Assembly: GCF_003416895.1 (NCBI RefSeq)
Contig: NZ_QVIO01000001.1
Span: forward strand, 1,984,001 to 2,048,000
DNA from: Duganella sp. BJB476
GTDB lineage: Bacteria > Pseudomonadota > Gammaproteobacteria > Burkholderiales > Burkholderiaceae_D
Direction of reading: 5' to 3'
DNA length: 64,000 bases
The notes below the pieces were generated by a model. That model was not told the DNA's origin. It saw nothing but the letters and a program-made list of their open reading frames with translations, and did no database searches. Each line of letters starts with the position of its first letter. The stretch's first letter is position 1. Shown piece after piece: positions 61,269 through 64,000 of this stretch. A program made the translations under genes and the position numbers.

Positions 61269-62791
61269 GTCTCTTAATGCAAGCGCTCAAGAAGGCCGAG
61301 CGCGCCAAACAAAGCGCCGGTGGCGACGACGAGGCCGACAAGCCTTCGCAAGCGTTCGACGACATCCTGGCGCTGACGCCGGAACCGGCGGCGCCGGCCA
61401 AGCCCGGGCTGAGCCTGGACCTGGAGCCGATGGCCGGCCTCAGCCTGGAGCCGATCACGGCCGCGCCGCCCGCCAGCCTGGCGCCGCAGCCCTCGCCCGA
61501 TCCGCTGCCGCCGCCCAGCGACCACAAGACCGCCGGCCTGACGCTGGACCTGGTGCCCGATCCGTCGGCGCCACCGGCCGCCGCCGCGCCCGCGCCCGCG
61601 CCCGTCCCGGCCCCAACCCCGGCACCGGCCCCGGCCAGCAGCGCCGCGCCCGGCGCCGCCAGGGCCGCAGCGGCTGCCGACCACGCGCCACGGGCCGACC
61701 AAGCCAACAAAGCCGGCGCCGACCAGCCGCGCGGCGCGGCCCGCGCACGCGCCGCGGCGGCCGCCACCGCGCCGGCCGAATCCGCCGGACTGGACCGCGA
61801 ACGCCTGCGCCTGTACGGCTGGATCGCGCTGCTGGTGCTGATCCTCGGCGGCATGGGCTACTACTATTGGCAGGCGATCGCCGCGCCGGGCGCCGGTTCG
61901 CGCCTGCCGCCGGTGCCGATGCCGCCGCTCGGCGCCACCGGCGCCACCTCGGTCAAGGTCGCCGTCGCGCCCGGCGCCGCGGCCGATCCGCTGCTGATGG
62001 ACGGCGCGCCGATCGCGCCGCCGGCGCCCGCCCGCGCCGGCACCGAGGAGCTGGAGCGCCGCCTGAACGCCACCGAACAGGCGCTGGTCGCCTCGCAGCA
62101 AATGATGCAGCAACAGCTGGCGCAGCTGAGCGCGCCGCGCCAGGACCAGCTGCCGCCGATCGCCGCGCCGGACAACAGCGACATCCGCGTGGCCCGCGCC
62201 AGCCAGCAGCCGGTGCTGGCGCCTGCGCTGGAGAGCGGCTACCAGGCCCTCAACAGCGGCGACCTGGCGCAAGCCCAGCAGCAATATGAAGCCGCGCTGC
62301 GCGACGCCCCGACCAGCCGCGACGCCCTGCTCGGCCTGGCCACCCTGGCCGCCCGCAAGGGCCAGGGCGAGCAAGCGGCCGGCTACTACCTGCGCCTGCT
62401 CGAACTCGATCCCAACGACGCCACCGCCGTCGCCGGCCTGGTCGGCGTGCGCCAGGGCGACAGCGCCCAGAGCGAAACCCGGCTGCGCGCCATCCTCAGC
62501 GCCAACCCGGACGCCGGGCCGGTGCTGTTCGCGCTCGGCAACCTGCAGTCGCAGCAGGGCCGCTGGCCGGAAGCGCAGCAATCCTACTTCCGCGCCTACA
62601 CCGCCGTGCCCGACAACGCCGACTACGCCTTCAACCTGGCCGTCGGCCTGGACCGCCTGAACCAGGGCAAGCTGGCCCTGAAGTACTACCAGCGCGCGCT
62701 GGCGCTGGCGCAGGACCACGCCGCCGCCTTCGACCGCAACGCGCTGCGCACCCGCATGCATGAACTGAGCGCGCCTGCGCGTCAACCATAA
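61265..62791 (+). CDS. TPR membrane protein, MshN-like paralogue
   Basis: 508 aa, MSLLMQALKKAERAKQS at the N-terminus. A very Ala/Pro-rich cytoplasmic region (about 30-175), one membrane helix (about 184-203, GWIALLVLILGGMGYYYW), a coiled coil (about 255-290) and three or more C-terminal TPR units (GYQALNSGDLAQAQQQYEAAL). The topology is that of MshN but with a longer linker. It lies between the second secretin and the second GspE-type ATPase. Confidence 0.87.
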   Translation: MSLLMQALKKAERAKQSAGGDDEADKPSQAFDDILALTPEPAAPAKPGLSLDLEPMAGLSLEPITAAPPASLAPQPSPDPLPPPSDHKTAGLTLDLVPDPSAPPAAAAPAPAPVPAPTPAPAPASSAAPGAARAAAAADHAPRADQANKAGADQPRGAARARAAAAATAPAESAGLDRERLRLYGWIALLVLILGGMGYYYWQAIAAPGAGSRLPPVPMPPLGATGATSVKVAVAPGAAADPLLMDGAPIAPPAPARAGTEELERRLNATEQALVASQQMMQQQLAQLSAPRQDQLPPIAAPDNSDIRVARASQQPVLAPALESGYQALNSGDLAQAQQQYEAALRDAPTSRDALLGLATLAARKGQGEQAAGYYLRLLELDPNDATAVAGLVGVRQGDSAQSETRLRAILSANPDAGPVLFALGNLQSQQGRWPEAQQSYFRAYTAVPDNADYAFNLAVGLDRLNQGKLALKYYQRALALAQDHAAAFDRNALRTRMHELSAPARQP

Positions 62792-62798
62792 GAGATCC

Positions 62799-64000
62799 AT
62801 GGCAGAACAAGTCAAACTCCCGCTCGGCAAGCTGCTGATCCAGAAAGGCGTGATCAGCGAAGACCAGCTGCGCATCGCGCTGATCGAGCAAAAGCGCAGC
62901 ACCGAGCCGCTGGGGAAACTGCTGATCACGCTGGGCTTCGTGACCGAGGCCACGGTGCGCATGGCGCTGTCGGAAAACCTCAACCAGCAGAGCGCCGACC
63001 TGACCAGCCTGGTCGTGGACGCGATCGCCCTCAAGCTGATCCCCAAGGACGTCGCCAAGCGCTACCACGTGTTCCCCATCGTCTACGAGCGCGCCACCGA
63101 CAACCTGATCCTGGCCATGTCGGACACCAGCAACATCGTCGCGCTGGACCAGATCAGCGCCATGCTGGTCAAGGGCATCACCATCAGCCCGCTGCTGGTG
63201 AACGAGTCCGACATCCAGCGCGCCATCGACCAGTACTACGGCTTCGAGCTGTCGATTGACGGCATCCTGCACGAGATCGAAACGGGCGAAGTCAACTACG
63301 CCAGCCTGGGCAGCACCTCCGACGAGTACAGCCAGCCGGTGGTGCGCCTGATCGACGCCATCCTGGCGGACGCGGTGCAGAACAGCGCCTCCGATCTGCA
63401 CTTCGAGCCGGAGCAATCGTTCCTGCGCATCCGCTACCGCATCGACGGCATCCTGCGCCAGATCCGCAGCCTGCACAAATCCTACTGGCCGGCGATGGCG
63501 GTGCGCCTGAAGGTGATGAGCGGCATGAACATCGCCGAGACCCGCGCGCCGCAGGACGGCCGCATCTCGATCAAGTTCTCCGGCCGCCAGATCGATTTCC
63601 GCGCGTCGGCGCAAGCCACCACCCACGGCGAGAACTTCGTGCTGCGCGTGCTGGACCGGCAGAAAGGCATCGTGCCGCTGGACGGCCTGGGCCTGGAGGA
63701 AAACGAGCTCAACCTGCTGAAGCTGATGATCGCCCGTCCCGACGGCGTGATCCTGGTGACCGGCCCGACCGGCTCCGGCAAGACCACCACGCTGTATTCG
63801 ATCCTCAACCACATCAACACCGAGAGCGTCAACATCATGACGCTGGAAGACCCGGTCGAGTATCCGATGAACATGATACGCCAGACCGCCGTCAACGAAG
63901 CGGCCAAGATGGGCTTTGCCGACGGCATCCGCTCGATGATGCGGCAGGATCCGGACATCATCCTGGTGGGCGAGATCCGCGACCGCGAGACCGCCGAAAT
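62799..64000 (+). CDS. Second GspE/MshE-type assembly ATPase, 3' end outside window
   Basis: Starts at ATG 62799 (MAEQVKLPLGKLLIQKG). About 400 residues are visible and the frame is open to the window end. Two MshEN-like repeats are present, PLGKLLIQKGVISEDQLRIA and PLGKLLITLGFVTEATVRMA, but the usual Arg/Lys before LG is Pro in both. The catalytic domain shows SDLHFEPEQSFLRIRYRIDG, Walker A GPTGSGKTTTLYS, the Asp box LEDPVEYPM and the Walker B start RQDPDIILVGEIRDRE. Paralogue of mshE. It follows the TPR gene by 7 bases. Confidence 0.9.
   Translation, partial: MAEQVKLPLGKLLIQKGVISEDQLRIALIEQKRSTEPLGKLLITLGFVTEATVRMALSENLNQQSADLTSLVVDAIALKLIPKDVAKRYHVFPIVYERATDNLILAMSDTSNIVALDQISAMLVKGITISPLLVNESDIQRAIDQYYGFELSIDGILHEIETGEVNYASLGSTSDEYSQPVVRLIDAILADAVQNSASDLHFEPEQSFLRIRYRIDGILRQIRSLHKSYWPAMAVRLKVMSGMNIAETRAPQDGRISIKFSGRQIDFRASAQATTHGENFVLRVLDRQKGIVPLDGLGLEENELNLLKLMIARPDGVILVTGPTGSGKTTTLYSILNHINTESVNIMTLEDPVEYPMNMIRQTAVNEAAKMGFADGIRSMMRQDPDIILVGEIRDRETAE

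Overview
This is a GC-rich betaproteobacterial chromosome segment. It most resembles the Oxalobacteraceae (Massilia, Duganella or Janthinobacterium type). The lineage call is inference from gene families: a Burkholderia-like lipase with its membrane foldase, PhaR with a class I PHA synthase, a PEP-CTERM surface protein, the PgeF-RluD/BamD block, and a complete MSHA-type pilus cluster in a betaproteobacterial order. I see no rRNA, tRNA, CRISPR array, insertion sequence, prophage or replication origin. No gap between genes exceeds about 200 bases.

Layout. 1-1813: extracellular lipase (5' end outside the window) and its foldase. 1892-6656: chemoreceptor, DUF4337 membrane protein, diguanylate cyclase and PEP-CTERM choice-of-anchor A protein. 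6856-12243: 5'-nucleotidase, mfd and serB. 12259-18918: accessory genes, including a small secreted protein, a tandem-DTG aspartyl protease, a GNAT enzyme, a serine hydrolase, an LMW tyrosine phosphatase, an AraC/GyrI regulator with a hydrolase, and a TonB-type protein. 18976-22666: hisC, metC and rimO. 22807-32064: a glycoside-uptake regulon made of a LacI regulator, a TonB-dependent receptor, a four-part sugar ABC transporter and a GH1 beta-glucosidase. An 18-bp perfect palindromic operator sits just downstream of a good promoter at the head of the GH1 operon, and a weaker copy lies before the receptor. 32237-34738: phaR and phaC. 34785-41306: small membrane protein, pgeF, rluD, bamD, yaaA, a PIN-domain protein, an aminotransferase and a degenerate HD-GYP protein.

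41311-57558 (minus strand) is a full MSHA-type type IV pilus cluster. In transcription order it carries the ATPase MshE, platform MshG, pilins MshB/A/C/D/O/P, the large surface protein MshQ, then MshI, PilN-like, MshJ, MshK, the secretin MshL, MshM and MshN. 57724-64000 (plus strand) starts divergently with an orphan ABC ATPase. It continues with a second, paralogous MshM-MshL-MshN-MshE set that runs off the window. The window therefore holds two MSHA/type II-like assembly machines back to back. At least the first has an ATPase with an intact predicted c-di-GMP-binding MshEN domain, and a diguanylate cyclase with an intact I-site is encoded elsewhere in the window.

Most genes belong to recognised families. 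The points that deserve a second look are the divergent dual pilus systems with an ABC ATPase between them, the LacI operator pair, the HD-GYP protein that lost its HD doublet, the two-domain retropepsin-like protease, a CRP-type palindrome before the tonB-like gene, and a long inverted repeat flanking the PEP-CTERM promoter region.
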